Source: Setaria digitata (taxonomy: Eukaryota; Nematoda; Chromadorea; Rhabditida; Setariidae). From it: a DNA stretch of 36,024 nucleotides. Location: assembly GCA_003640385.1 (NCBI GenBank), contig RCAB01000583.1, positions 1 through 36,024 of the forward strand, given 5' to 3'. The position numbers and the translations under genes are program-made. This document shows positions 13,071-35,844 of this stretch, piece by piece. Under the pieces are notes generated by a model, which saw only the letters and a program-made list of their open reading frames with translations, did not search any database and was not told the DNA's origin. Position 1 is the stretch's first letter. The number at the start of each line of letters is the position of its first letter.

Positions 13071-14517
13071 TGCATAAATTCTAATTATTCATTCATTATC
13101 TTTTCATTTCTCTCTAGTTTTTTTTTTTTTTCCTCTAAATCTGGTAATCAGAAAAGAAAAATTAAAAGAAAAGAAAATTAAAATTTAATTAAATTTATTG
13201 TTAATATTTCAGTGGTAAATTATTTTTTCAACGAGGGAAATTTCAATATTTGCTGATAAAATATTTATTCTTTAACTGAAATTTTTCATTTGAATTCGTT
13301 TCTTTTTCTTTTCCACTCTCTGCTGACAGTTTCATATTTCTTTTCATCGTATCGTTCCCTTTCATTATGTTAATTTTCTTTTAATTACCAATTGAGTTTA
13401 GGAAATAAATGTTTTTTTTTTTTTTTAAATTGTGAAAATTACTTTCAAATATCGAAGAATGTGTGCCTAAAGCAATTAGCAGTTTTGTCCTTCACTTTCA
13501 CTTTTGTAATTTTTCAAACATGATAACATTTTAAGCAATTAGCGGTACACTTTTCAATTCGATGCTTAAACTAATTAAAATTAAAAGAAGATACAATTTA
13601 ATTAAATGGGTGATTTTTTCGATTAAATTAATTTTTATGCTTATCAAAATAATTTTTTTGTTTTATTCGAAAAATTTTATAGTTTATTGGGCATTTTTGC
13701 AAAATAATTTTAACGTTTTTGATGAGGATAATTAAAATCGCAATTAATCATTATAGTTCCTTTACTTTTTTTTTTTTTTTTTTGAATTCAAAACATTTCT
13801 TCTAGTCTACTTAAGACAAAATTTTTTTCTCAAAAATTTGATTGGAAATACCAAGATTTATTGCTTAATTTATTTTAAATTGATGCTGTATATTTGAGGT
13901 TATTTACCAAATTCTAAATTAAAAAAAAAATAAAAAAAACACATAAAGTTCAAAAAATTTTTTAGCATTCGAGAATAGAACAAAAATAAAAATTAATTTG
14001 GCTTCTAAAAATTTTTTATTTCTATAAATTGCTAAAATAAAGAAATAGAAAGCATTTGTAAATTTTAACCAAAAAAAAAAAATGAAAATATGGAAGTGTA
14101 AAAATTATAAAGATGAATCGAAAAAAATAAAAGATTTTTTTTTTAGAATTTTTTTTTCTTCAATTAATATTAATGTGCAAAAATTAATATTGCATGAAAG
14201 AGCACTTAAATAAATTAACGTACCATAATGATAATAAAATTAATTAAAATTGTAATTAATCAATTTTATTTACATTTGCAAAAATGATCAAGATTGTGAT
14301 CGTTGGAATGATCAGTTGGGTAAATAAAGAAATATTTGAAAGACAACTAATTTTCGACTAACTCTTAACTCTTAACATTACATCGCTATTTTACTAATAC
14401 ATCTTTTCTTTCTTATTATTATTATTAATTTTAATTCTATAGGAAAAACAAAATAATTAATTAATGGCTAGCTAATTTTTCAATTGAAATTCTTCCCATG
14501 TCGTTTGCTAATACAGC
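7146..14517. other. No gene seen; homopolymer-rich AT DNA
   Basis: Both strands were read. The longest frames are Phe/Lys-rich products of A and T runs. A single N at 7768 marks a probable contig join inside poly(A)-rich sequence, with no visible overlap duplication. Small (GA)n and (GAAA)n tracts occur near 10899 and 12719. Confidence 0.7.
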
Positions 14518-15110
14518 TTTTTGTAAAATCACGTAATGTTCACGTGAGATCACGTTTTGGCATTAGTTTAGGCATTTTTTTTACTGTAATATTGTTTAAA
14601 ATTTTATTTTTACTCTAATCAAAAATATTCATATTTTAAATGTGAAAGTTGAATTTCTAGCAATTGTTAAATTTTCAGAACTTAAAAACTTCTAAAAATA
14701 TCTAATGCTAGCATTTTTCTTTTTTTTAGTTGTCCAAAATTTTTTTTTCCTTTTTTTTTTTTGTTAATTGTTTTTGTGTTGGAAATGTAAATTTAGACAT
14801 TTTACGAAATTAAAATCAAATCAAAATTCCACAAAATAGCACAGTTTAGAACTGAAATGATGCTTCTTTTTTTTTTAATGCTTTTTATCCTAAATTTCAC
14901 TTTTTCAGTTTTCCAAAAGTTTCCATGTTTAAAATTTTACAAAATTACGTAATATGTATATGAAGGAGCTTTTTCATCTACACGTATGCATTTTTCACGT
15001 GACAAAAATTTCCTCTTCAAAGACTATTTAATAGATTTTGAAATATTTGCTTGTTCTAGAATTTTGCAGAATCACGTAAAATGTACGTGAAACTACGTAA
15101 AATGACGTGC
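14518..15110 (+). repeat. Dispersed repeat with TCACGTAAAATGTACGTG core, three copies
   Basis: Related copies at 14518-14560, 14934-14970 and 15061-15110 share TTTTGNANAATCACGTAA followed by TGT-ACGTGA. The spaces between hold further CACGTG and ACGTA words (14553, 14978, 14997). The CpG-containing core stands out in this AT-rich setting. Confidence 0.75.
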
Positions 15111-17618
15111 TAAATGCACTTGTTTTTCGCATATCAATATCTAATCGCATTATTATATCAATCATTCAAATTATGTTAAATTTTATTACAATTTTAAATT
15201 TTCTTTTTTTCTTCAAAATTCAGTAGCCAAATAAATTATAAAATAATATGATCTATGTTTATTATATGAATGCAATTAATACTGAATAACTTATCTCGTG
15301 TTTTTTTTTTTCCTCTTTCATTTTAAAAAATGCAAATTTTTTTTTTTTGCATATTTCTAAAAAAGTAAAACAAAAAAAAAAAAAAAAGAAAAGAAAAGAT
15401 AGAAAGAAAACGAATAATTTTTTCTTAGTTTTATGCAAATTATATACTATGAAAAGTAATCTTTTCGTTTTTTTTTTTGCATTTTTAATTTGATCAATTA
15501 AAATCTTTTTTTCTTTTTTTTTTTTTCTCCTTTTTCGTCTTTTCAATTGGTCTTTTTTAATGTTTACTTCTAAACAATTCATCTTATTGTACGAAAAAAA
15601 AAAAAAATAAAAAAGAAAAGAAAAGAGAAAAAAATTCTTTCCACTTCAAACTTTAAATTGTTAAATAAAATTGATTTACTACAACAATATGATCGTGTCA
15701 TCGTATCATCATAGACGATTTTATTCAATTGTATGCAAACTGAAAATTAAAATTGAGGACATTTGCCTATTTATAGTGGTTAGTTCATTTCCATGAAAAT
15801 GTTTAAGAATTTGCTCACTGTACGAGATTATTACTGTTTAGTTCAGTTAATATTTTATTAATTTTTTTTTTTCTTTAATCATTTTAATTTTTTATTTCTT
15901 TGTTATTAATTTATCATTTTTTTTTTTCTTTACATTTTTATAAAGTATTAAATGACTGTTGTTTGTCTGTTTTGCTTTATTGTTAGGTAGGTATAAAAAT
16001 GATCATTGTATTGCAAATAATTCGCTTAAAAAATTTTGACAAATTTTACCATGATAAAAAAATATTCATTCAATTAATTAATTTTTAGTCCAAAAATTAA
16101 CAGTTTTCAATTAATTAATTACTAACATTTCCATTGGTGAAGAGAAAGTAATAAATTCTTAATGAATGTATTATTATTATTATATTGTTTTTTTTTCATT
16201 TATAAATATTATAATTTAATATACGTTAATTTGTAACTTAGTGCAGGGAAAAATTTTACGAATGATAAATTTTTAGTTTTTTTTTTTTTCAAAAATTTTT
16301 GAAAAACTTTTTTAATTTTTTAAAATGATTAAAAAGGAGGAAATTACTACTTTCTGAAACAGTACAAATTTGGACATTTTTTTAATTTATTTTATTTTGA
16401 AATCATCATGTTATGAATTTTCGCAACGATAAATTTAAATATTAGCGTATTTTCTTTCTTTTTTTTTTTTTTTTTTTGCGCTATTTTGTAACTAATAATT
16501 TATAACTAATTGGATTTTTAGGAAAATTTGATATTGCCATTTTAATTCAAGTTTTATTGCATTCTAATGTCAACAGTTTATAACTTATCCTTTGACCCAT
16601 TTTTATTCTAATTAGTAATTTAATTTTTTTTTTCGTTTTTTCAGTAAAGCATGGATTTTTTTCACCGTTCTCGTTACTTTCAAAGAAAATTTTAGGTAAA
16701 ACAGCAATTCATTTTCTCTTTTCCTATCTTTTTCTTTTTTTTTCGGATCACTTATTAGTAATGTAATTTACAGCCGAAAGTTTTGTCACACATTAAGCTA
16801 CTGAATGAATCAACAAAATTTAAATTATCGTAATGGAAAGTTTTCTAAAAAAAAAAAAAAAGTCACAGAACTAATTTTGAAAAATTACAAAAGCTCAATT
16901 TAGAAACAATTTTAGTGGAACATAGCTTTTAAGAATACAGTTACATTTTTATGATTAGGAAATTGTTTTCTATCGTAAAGCAAATAAATTTAAAAGTTTT
17001 TAATTTATGAAAATTTCACACCTTAAATTTTTTTTTTCCTAAACACAACCAAAATAAGCGAACAGTTCAAAAAAATAATAATTTTAACAAACTATATCCA
17101 TAATTTCTATTGCCAGTACAAATATTTCATTAAAAATTATAATTTTTCTAAAATTCAATTTTAGGAACATTTCAAATTTTAAACTTATGCAAAATCTTCA
17201 AAAGCAAACTGTATTGTCCTCCTTAATTTTGCAATAAATATTTCAGAAATTTAAAAATGATATTTTGATAAAATTATATTCACCATAATTTCTTGATATG
17301 CAATTGATTAATTATAGGAAAATTTATCTGTTCAGAAATTTTTTGTGGCAAAAAACTTTTGCAAATTTTTCCTCGCAAAACATAATTTGACCGTAATAAT
17401 ACATTTTAATAATTAGTTTTATCTCTCTCAGAAGCAATACATTTCTGTGACATTATGTTAATGAAAATTATTTTTTCAGATTGCAATTAAATTAATTCCA
17501 ATTTTTATGAATTAAAGAAAGTAAAGAGAAAAATTCTTGTTCATTCTTGTTCATTTTGTTTTACAATGGTTAATAGCAAAATGAAACTTATGCATATTAC
17601 AAGAAGATAAAAGGACAC

Positions 17619-17688
17619 AAATAATAATAATAATAATTAATAATAATAATAATAGTAATAGTAATAATAATAATTATTATTATTATAT
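17619..17688. repeat. (AAT)n running into (ATT)n
   Basis: Interrupted AAT repeats on the left followed by ATT repeats on the right, so the tract can fold back on itself. Confidence 0.9.
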
Positions 17689-18354
17689 TGATATTCTAAG
17701 CATTACTCGATGTATTAATGGAAATACTGAGCTTAGTAAATGTTTAAAATAGATTGGATAATCTACTTGCATGGTAATTATTTTTAATTCCCTTCTTGTG
17801 GAAGAATTATATTCAAGAATAGTTATAATTATTTTAATAATTATTATTTGTTCACTCATCATTTTCTTTTAATTGCCATATCAATTTTCCTCCTTATTAA
17901 TTACTTTCTAATTTTTTTAAGATCTCTTTTAAATCATTTTTTGTTTATTTTTTATTTTTTATTTTTGCATTTCTTATGTAGTTATCATTTGTATTTATCT
18001 CTTTTTTTTTTTTTTAATCCTCTTTCTTTCGAAATAATATATGTATTTTGAAAGAATTTGTTCACAATTTCAGGAATATATTTAATAATCCTTTTTTTTT
18101 TTAAATTTTTAATTTCAGGAAAAAAAAACTTTTTTCGCAACGAATTTTTGGCTTGAAAATAAAAATTTTTTTTCTTTAAATATTTTATTTTAAAAATAAA
18201 AAACAAAAGGAAGAAAGAAAAAACTGAAAATTGCAAAGGAACAATATTTTGATGTTCAAAAAGTTCTCTGCCTTCACCCATTTTAAAATTCAAACATTTT
18301 ATTCCTCAAAAAAAAAAAACTTTTTTTTCCTAATGTTTTTTTTTTTCTCTTCTA

Positions 18355-18390
18355 AATCATGAATATATATATATATTCATATTCATGATT
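18355..18390. repeat. 12-bp perfect inverted repeat
   Basis: AATCATGAATAT at 18355-18366 faces ATATTCATGATT at 18379-18390 across a 12-base TA loop. Confidence 0.9.
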
Positions 18391-19516
18391 TATTATATAT
18401 TTATATATAATCATTTGCAAATTATATGCATCTATCAATGTGTAGCGTTGATCAAACGTTTTATTGATTGATTACATCTGTTATTGATTAATCAAACTTT
18501 CCTTTTTTTTTTGATTAGCTCTGTTCTCTATTAGACTTTTTGCACCTATCATTGATTGGTACTCTTTTTTTTTTTTTTTTTTGAGTTGAATAAATACTAA
18601 TTGTTTACATTCAACAATAATCTTCAAATGATCATTATGTGATAATTTTAACAAATAAAATTTGAGATAAAATCATTTAATTAATGGATAATACTGGAAT
18701 TTTAGGTTTAAATTAAGATAGAGTTAAAATCAGAAAAGTTTAAAATATTGAAAGGTGAAGTAAAAAAGGAAAATAAATGCAATATTTTGGTAGCTAATTA
18801 AAACGCCCAAAAATTTATCCTAACTAAGCAGATGTTTTAAATTTTTATTTTGTTTCATGATCTTATTTACAAATAATTCATGATGCCCATAACATTTGAA
18901 CTAATACAATCTCAAAAAAAAAAAAAAAAAACTGGAAGGAAGCTGAAAAAGAAAAGACAAATTTGAAATTATATTATTCAAAATCTCCATACTAATAAAA
19001 TAATTTTTATTAAATAAAATTGGAACATGGCTTTTTTTCCTTAATTTTAAATAAAATTTGGAATTTCAAAAATTTCAAAGGAAAAATTGCAAATTTCCTT
19101 TTTTTTTCTCTTTTTTTCTGCCAAATTTATTTTAACATTATTTTTTTTTTCCTTTTAACTGATTAAGTAAAGCAAAATAAAAAAAAATAATGATAATTAT
19201 TATTATTATGTAATTTCATAATTATAACCCGTATAATTCTATTTTAATGAATTTATTGAAATCATAATTCATCCTCATAATTTTATATGATCAATATTCA
19301 TTTCCTTTATTCGTTCTAATTGATTACAAATGTGAAAAAATAAATAAATAATTTCACAATTTTATAATCATATTATCCACAATTTTATCGTAAATGAATT
19401 TTTAGATATCATAATCTATTCATACAATTTTATATCTTTTATATCCATTAAATTTATCAGAGTTTTCTTTTTTTGCCCCTTTTCTTTTCATTCCAGTTGA
19501 CTAAGAATATAGCAAA

Positions 19517-19518
<2 letters not shown>

Positions 19519-19552
<34 letters not shown>

Positions 19553-19590
19553 TAATAATAATAATAGCAATAATAATAATAATAATAATT
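19519..19590 (+). repeat. (AAT)n microsatellite
   Basis: Interrupted AAT repeats over about 70 bases. Confidence 0.92.
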
Positions 19591-20149
19591 AATTACTATT
19601 TCATCCTAGTAAATTTATTAAAATTATTATTTATTCATATAATTTTGTGTAATTTATACCTATATAAATTTATCACTGTAATCATAATATGTTCTGAAAA
19701 ATGACTGATAAAAAATGAAATGTACTATTTCGTTATATTATTGCAATCACTGAAATGAATCAGACAGCTGATAATAGCACAACTGAAGGAGACGAAAAGC
19801 ATTGAAATATAAAAATGATTATATTTATAGTGCTTAGAAAAAAAAAAAAAAAAAATTGTATTTTATTTCTTGGACATCAATTCTTCTCTTTTCTTTCACC
19901 TTTTTTCTTTTTTTTGCTGAAAAAAAAAAAATAGCTATTACTAATTCTCTTTTGTTGTTCTTGTTTGTAATGCTATCTAAAGAATTAATTTCGTATAATT
20001 TCGAATATTTTGTTGCTTTTTGAGTGCTAAGAGTTTTTTTTTCTTTTTTTTTTTTTTTTTTTTTTTTTGAAATTACTTCATTTAATATTTCGCTGAAATT
20101 TTACTGATCTGAATTCTGATCAGCTATCAAACTGGAAAATATCATTTTC

Positions 20150-20645
20150 TGATTTACGTAAGGAATGGTTCTATGCTATATATACGTACGAAATGATTCA
20201 CTTCCCTGACTCACATACGAAATGTTTCCCTGATTCACGTATGTTTTCTGAATCATGTATGAAGTTTTACGTCTTGAGACACGTACAAAGCAGTTCGTTT
20301 TGTATTTCTCGTATCTGATCAGGAATCATTCCGACGTTCTGATCGATCAACATATGAAACTTCCCCTGCTATATTAGTTCATTCCATTACGTGTGTATTT
20401 CCTTGAGATTTCATTAAAAGAAAAAACGATACATTCTGATATGAGAACAGAATAGAAAATGATTTTTCTGATTCACGTACGAAATGACCTAAAATGGCTC
20501 AAGTACGCAATGCACGTTGTTATGTGTCTTGATTGATACACGTATTAAATTATATGCCTTGATTCGGATACGAAATGTTTCGTTTTGTATTGATTACGTT
20601 TGATCAGGAATCATAATGACATTCTGATCGATCATTTATGAAACG
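20150..20645 (+). repeat. Degenerate GATTCACGTACGAAATG repeat array with a 285-bp period duplication
   Basis: GATTCACGTACGAAATG-like words recur (for example near 20190, 20210, 20235, 20478 and 20562). A longer segment, 20296-20360, is repeated at 20581-20644: both contain CGTTTTGTATT, TGATCAGGAATCAT and TTCTGATCGATCA and end in ATGAAAC. Unusually rich in CpG for this window. Confidence 0.8.
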
Positions 20646-21060
20646 ATTCTTTTTGTATTGCTTAGAAATAATGATTTAGCTCTTAAAAAAAAAAAAGATT
20701 ATCATTATCAGCAGTTCATTTTCAGCAGCAGTGATAGCAATTTTGGAATGCTAAAGTTAAAATTTAACAAATTCTCGACTTTATATTGGAAATAAAATTT
20801 GGCAGTCAAAAAAAAAAAAAAAATTACAAAGTGATTGCTAATTTCTAGATGAAATCAGTTTTTTATCTTTCATTTTTAGTTGTAATCAGTAAGTTCTCTG
20901 ATAATCTGATGATTTACAAATGATCATCGACAGCTAGGAAGTTTTATTACTTGTTTGTTTAAATGGATTTTTTAACTCCTACAGTGAAATGCTAGCCATA
21001 AAATGTTTTAATTTTAATAAGTAATTTAGTCTATTTTATTAACAATTCTCTCTCTTTCTT

Positions 21061-21095
21061 TATATATATATATATACAGATAGATAGATAGATAA
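21061..21095 (+). repeat. (TA)n (GATA)n compound microsatellite
   Basis: A TA tract followed by four GATA units. Confidence 0.95.
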
Positions 21096-21523
21096 TTAAA
21101 TTTTTTTTTTTTAGTTAAATTTTCCCAAAAATTCGCCAATATTTGCTAATTTTTGTAAATACTTTTTGCCTGATAATATCGTAAGGCAAGAAAAATTAAT
21201 TTTAGAGAACAAATCAATAAACAAAATTAAAAAATAAACAAAAATTGGTAAAAAAAAATAACAATGTCGTAAAATTATACAATTAATCCCTTCATTTTTA
21301 ATTTTATTTTTCGTTTCTTGCGACAAATTTTACATTATTTTTTTTTTTCCTTTTTCCTCTTTATTTTTGGAAAAAATAAATTTAGAAATTTTAACTATTT
21401 TGAATTGAAATTCTTTTAGGACGCTAATTACTTGTTTACAAACACATTAATTAATCAGTCTAATATATAGGGGAATTTTTAGCCGAGTTCATTTTCATCC
21501 CTGAATTGGATATAAATAAATAC

Positions 21524-21537
21524 GTTGCCATGGTAAC
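21524..21537. promoter_or_regulatory. X-box motif (RFX/DAF-19 type)
   Basis: GTTGCCATGGTAAC fits the nematode X-box consensus GTTNCCATRGNAAC at every position and is nearly palindromic. In C. elegans such sites sit within a few hundred bases upstream of ciliary genes bound by DAF-19. A TATAAATA word lies six bases to its left. I find no convincing gene within 300 bases on either side, and the myosin start codon is about 3.7 kb downstream, so a target is not established. Confidence 0.45.
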
Positions 21538-23480
21538 TGACTCATTTTTTGGACATTTTCCTTTCATTTATTAATTTTTTTCCTGCTAATTAATCGGTCA
21601 AATTTCGTCATTTAACTTTATTGAATTTTACCTTTTCTAATTCTTATGCACAATTAACAGCTTTTTTACTTTTTTTTTTTTTAAATTTTTTACCAACAAT
21701 TAATTAATTATTTCATATATGTGCAGGGAAAAATCATTCTTATGCTGATCAGTTGAAATATTAGTGAAAAATAAGCAAATTAGGATTTTTGATTTTAATA
21801 GAATGGAAAATTTAAAAAATTGAAATTTTTAATTTTCATCCAGTTTTATTTTCATTTTTTTTTTCTTCTGTTTTATTTTTGAATACAGTTTTAAAATTCA
21901 AAAATTGCACCACATGTGACGGTCAGTCATTCCAGTTTCCAGATTCTTATCACCAGTATCGCCATTTTATCTAATATATCAAAATTTATTAAATTTCTTC
22001 AGCAACATTTCGTTTTCCAGTCTCATTTCTTATTTAGTTCTTATTTCCATTACAATAATCACAGAAAAGGAAAAGGAAATAGCAAAAATTAATTATAATA
22101 ATTACTTTTATGCATAATTTACATTTCAATTTTAGATTTTTGCTTTTTTTCGTTTTTTTTTTTTTTGTTTCTCTTTTAAAAAAAAAATTTATTTATTAGA
22201 ATCATTAACTGTCATCATTTGTTTTATCATCAATAACTACTGAATTTTTATTAAATTTAATTTTTTTTTTTTTTTGGAGGAAAAATAGGACACGTTTTCG
22301 TAGTGATAATGATAAGGTTATTAAGCGTAATATAGTGTTGATTTTGTAATAATCAATTTTGATAATGATGAAACTGATGAGGAAAAAATTTCTGTCATAT
22401 AATTTTGAAAAAAAAAAAAAAAAAGCTGGAAATAAGAAATGAGCTAATGTTATAAAATTTAAATATTATTTTGATTTGTTAGCAAAAAGAAAAGCTTTTT
22501 TTCCTTAATTTTGAAAGGTATTATAACTGAGAATGGATAAGAAAAATGATATGAATGATTGAGATTTGCTAATAAATAATTAAAATAATTTTATAATTAA
22601 TTTAAAAAATTTTGCGCTAATGATTTTAATGAATAGAAAAAGATGAGAGGTGTTCGTTCCTTCATCTTTGCCATATTTTCAAACAAAATTTTAGGGAAAA
22701 GAGAGAGAGAGAAAAAAAAAAGAAAGAAAGAAATCGCAATTATTTTGTGATAAAATAAAATTATAGTAGTTACAAGTTGAGATAATTACATAAAAGTTCA
22801 CTCCTTTCTTTTTTCCTTTCCCTCTTTTCTTCTTCTCTTTGACTTAGTATATTTTAGAAGAAAAAGGTTTTTTTCGTTTTTTTTTTTTTTTTTAAATTTA
22901 AATTTTAATAATTTTTAAAATACAAAATTTTCTTCGGTACAATAGTTCAAATTCCACAAAGTATTTCTTTTTTTTTTTTTTCATTTCTTTTCTTTTCCTA
23001 TAACACAACAAACATTCTATTAATTACGAAGAATTTTTCTTTTTCTTTCTTTCTTTTTTTTTGCATTTTATTCATTCGTCATTTTCTGGAGTGAATAAAA
23101 ATTAGCCAAGTTTTTAGTTTTTTTTCTTTTCTTTTTTTTTTTTTTTTGAATACAAAATGTTTGGAAAAGGAATTTAGAAAAATTAGCTTATTATTTGTAA
23201 AATGAGTTTAAAATTAATTTTACAGCTAATAAATGGATCAAAAATTTAATAAATACCTAAAATATGATATGAAAATTTTATCATCTAACCAATGAAATAA
23301 TATTTAAATTGCTTTGAGAGAATTGATTTAATTGGATTGTTTGTTTGCTAATTACTCAGGAATGATATTCATTAAAATGACAGGAGATCGATGGTAATGA
23401 TTATTGATTGCTCAATGTCAACAGTAATAGCCAAAATTGTCACCAAAAATTTGCAACATTGTTCAGCAAATTGCTACAAA
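21538..23480. other. No gene seen; AT-rich DNA
   Basis: Homopolymers, a GA/GAAA tract near 22700-22732 and GATAATGAT words near 22300-22380. Nothing coding recognised on either strand. Confidence 0.7.
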
Positions 23481-24130
23481 TCTTAAATTCGCCATCATTT
23501 TTCATTTAGTACGTCTGTTCTAATATAATCTGTAATTGAATTACTTAATTTGTTGAAATATTAATTTTTATTTAAAAAAATAATTAATTTATTTGAATGG
23601 TTATTAGCTCATTAAGTGTAATCAGAAGGAAAGTCGCATAGTTTTCTATTTTTATGCTTTTTCATAATTTTTACATTGCGATATTTTTGTGTTAGCATTT
23701 TTATGACTCGAATAATTAATTAGTTAAGACGACTAAAATAATTCCATAAATTATATGTTTCCTAGCTGTGCACAATTTGACTGTAAATAGTGATGGAATT
23801 CATTTGCAAATGTTAGTTCAAAACTTATTATTTTTTTCTTCGGAACAGTACTTCTACTCTAATATAACCTGTAATTGAATTAATTAATTCGCTAAAATGT
23901 TATTTAATTCGTGTGACTTATTAGGCTCATTAAATATGAACAGATGAAAAATTGCCTTAATTTTTCAAGTATTTTTTTAAGTTTTGAATAATTGACTAAT
24001 TAAGGGCACTAAATAATTCTCTAAATTATATGTTTCCTATAGTTAAGCTTAGTTTCACTAAACAAATAGTATTGGCATTCATTTTCAAATGTTAGTTTAA
24101 AATTGATTATTTAATCTTTCATTAGGAGAG
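23480..24130 (+). repeat. Degenerate tandem duplication, about 280-340-bp unit
   Basis: Matching blocks occur in the same order twice: TCTAATATAAYCTGTAATTG at 23519 and 23858; AAATTATATGTTTCCTA near 23748 and 24023; CAAATGTTAGTT near 23807 and 24086. The offset falls from 339 to 279, so the copies differ by an internal indel of about 60 bases. The start of a possible third copy follows near 24120. Confidence 0.8.
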
Positions 24131-24459
24131 TACACAAATGTGTCAAGTTCTATTCTTGTTGATATGATTAATTAAATTAAACTAATGAATAATTAAGAAT
24201 GACCTTCTATGTCAAGCAACGTTTTTACCGCTTATCATTGTTAGCAACATTAGTTCCTAATTATACTTTTCCTATAATTTCAATTACTTAATTTTTTTTT
24301 TTCAAATTTTTGCTCATTAGAAATTTCAATTTTTGAAATCTTTTTAATAATACCTTGTTGTTATTAACATAAAGCTATGAGAACTATTTAGCATAATTTC
24401 GAAAGCCTTAAATTAAGATTTTTCTTTCTCTTTATTCATTTGCTAACAAAATGTCAGAA

Positions 24460-24780
24460 GGAGGTTAATTAATTTGTCCAGGGATTGCGGTAAATTCTGG
24501 AGGAGAAAATTACTATGAATTCCGGAGAAATGTGATAATAGTTTCTGCGCCGTTTAACGAATTTTCTGGACTGCGGCAAGTACCGTAGGTAGAATGATGA
24601 CAAATTTTTGTAGGCTACAAAAATTGTTCTTCTGCGGAAGTACTAATGAGTTATAAGAATTATGATGATAAGTTATAGAAAGCGAAAAAAGAATTTTTGA
24701 AAATTATGGTGAATTAGCAGGAGAAATACTGTAATTGTTGGCTGATACGGTAACGGTTAAATGCCGTAAATTTTTGGATA
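24460..24780. other. GC-elevated patch upstream of the myosin start codon
   Basis: Noticeably richer in G+C and CpG than its surroundings, 430-750 bases before the start codon. It has the repeated words CTGCGGCAAGTAC (24571) and CTGCGGAAGTAC (24632), with GCGGTAAATT (24487) and GCCGTAAATT (24764). An inverted repeat (ACAAATTTTTGTAG at 24600-24613 facing CTACAAAAATTGT at 24615-24627) lies between the first pair. It could be promoter sequence or a decayed element. A short stop-free frame at about 24468-24590 is not recognisable as protein. Confidence 0.5.
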
Positions 24781-25214
24781 TACTATAGTATTTCCACTAA
24801 AGGAATAATATCAATTTCCTAGTAGCTTTGATCAATTATTATCAGTCAAAAAAAAAAAGGAAAAAAAAAAACCTTTCATTTCTTTCCTTACCATTTTGGG
24901 GTTTTTTTTTTTCTACATCCCCAAATATTTTACGTTATTTCTAATTAATTCCTATCCTATTTATTGCTTGCTCTATCTTCATTCACTGGCCTAATTAGCT
25001 AATTAATGTCACACTTAATTCAGCTTTGTTATTAATTTTATGAATGCATTTTTATACGATAAAACTGTTCTCGATATCTTTTGACATGTTATTTACATTT
25101 GAATTTTAATTCATAATTTTAGAGTTAAAATCTGTAAACATATTCATATATTTAAGTTATTATATTTGCTATTTCTATTCTCAACCGTATATTCTATTCA
25201 TACAATTCGGTACA

Positions 25215-35844
<10,630 letters not shown>

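Larger units (their letters stand above)
15111..20150. other. No gene seen; AT-rich DNA
   Basis: Read on both strands without finding a splice-supported or composition-supported coding segment. Open frames near 15262-15582 and 17985-18293 on the minus strand are Lys/Phe-rich homopolymer products. Confidence 0.7.

Noticed and set aside
15262..15582. Minus-strand frame of 106 codons, Lys and Phe blocks
   Set aside because: Made of A and T homopolymers; looks like chance.
21111..21326. Minus-strand open frame of 71 codons with a hydrophobic stretch, about 200 bases from the X-box
   Set aside because: It begins with TTG rather than ATG, an in-frame stop lies two codons upstream and no acceptor is available to make it an exon.
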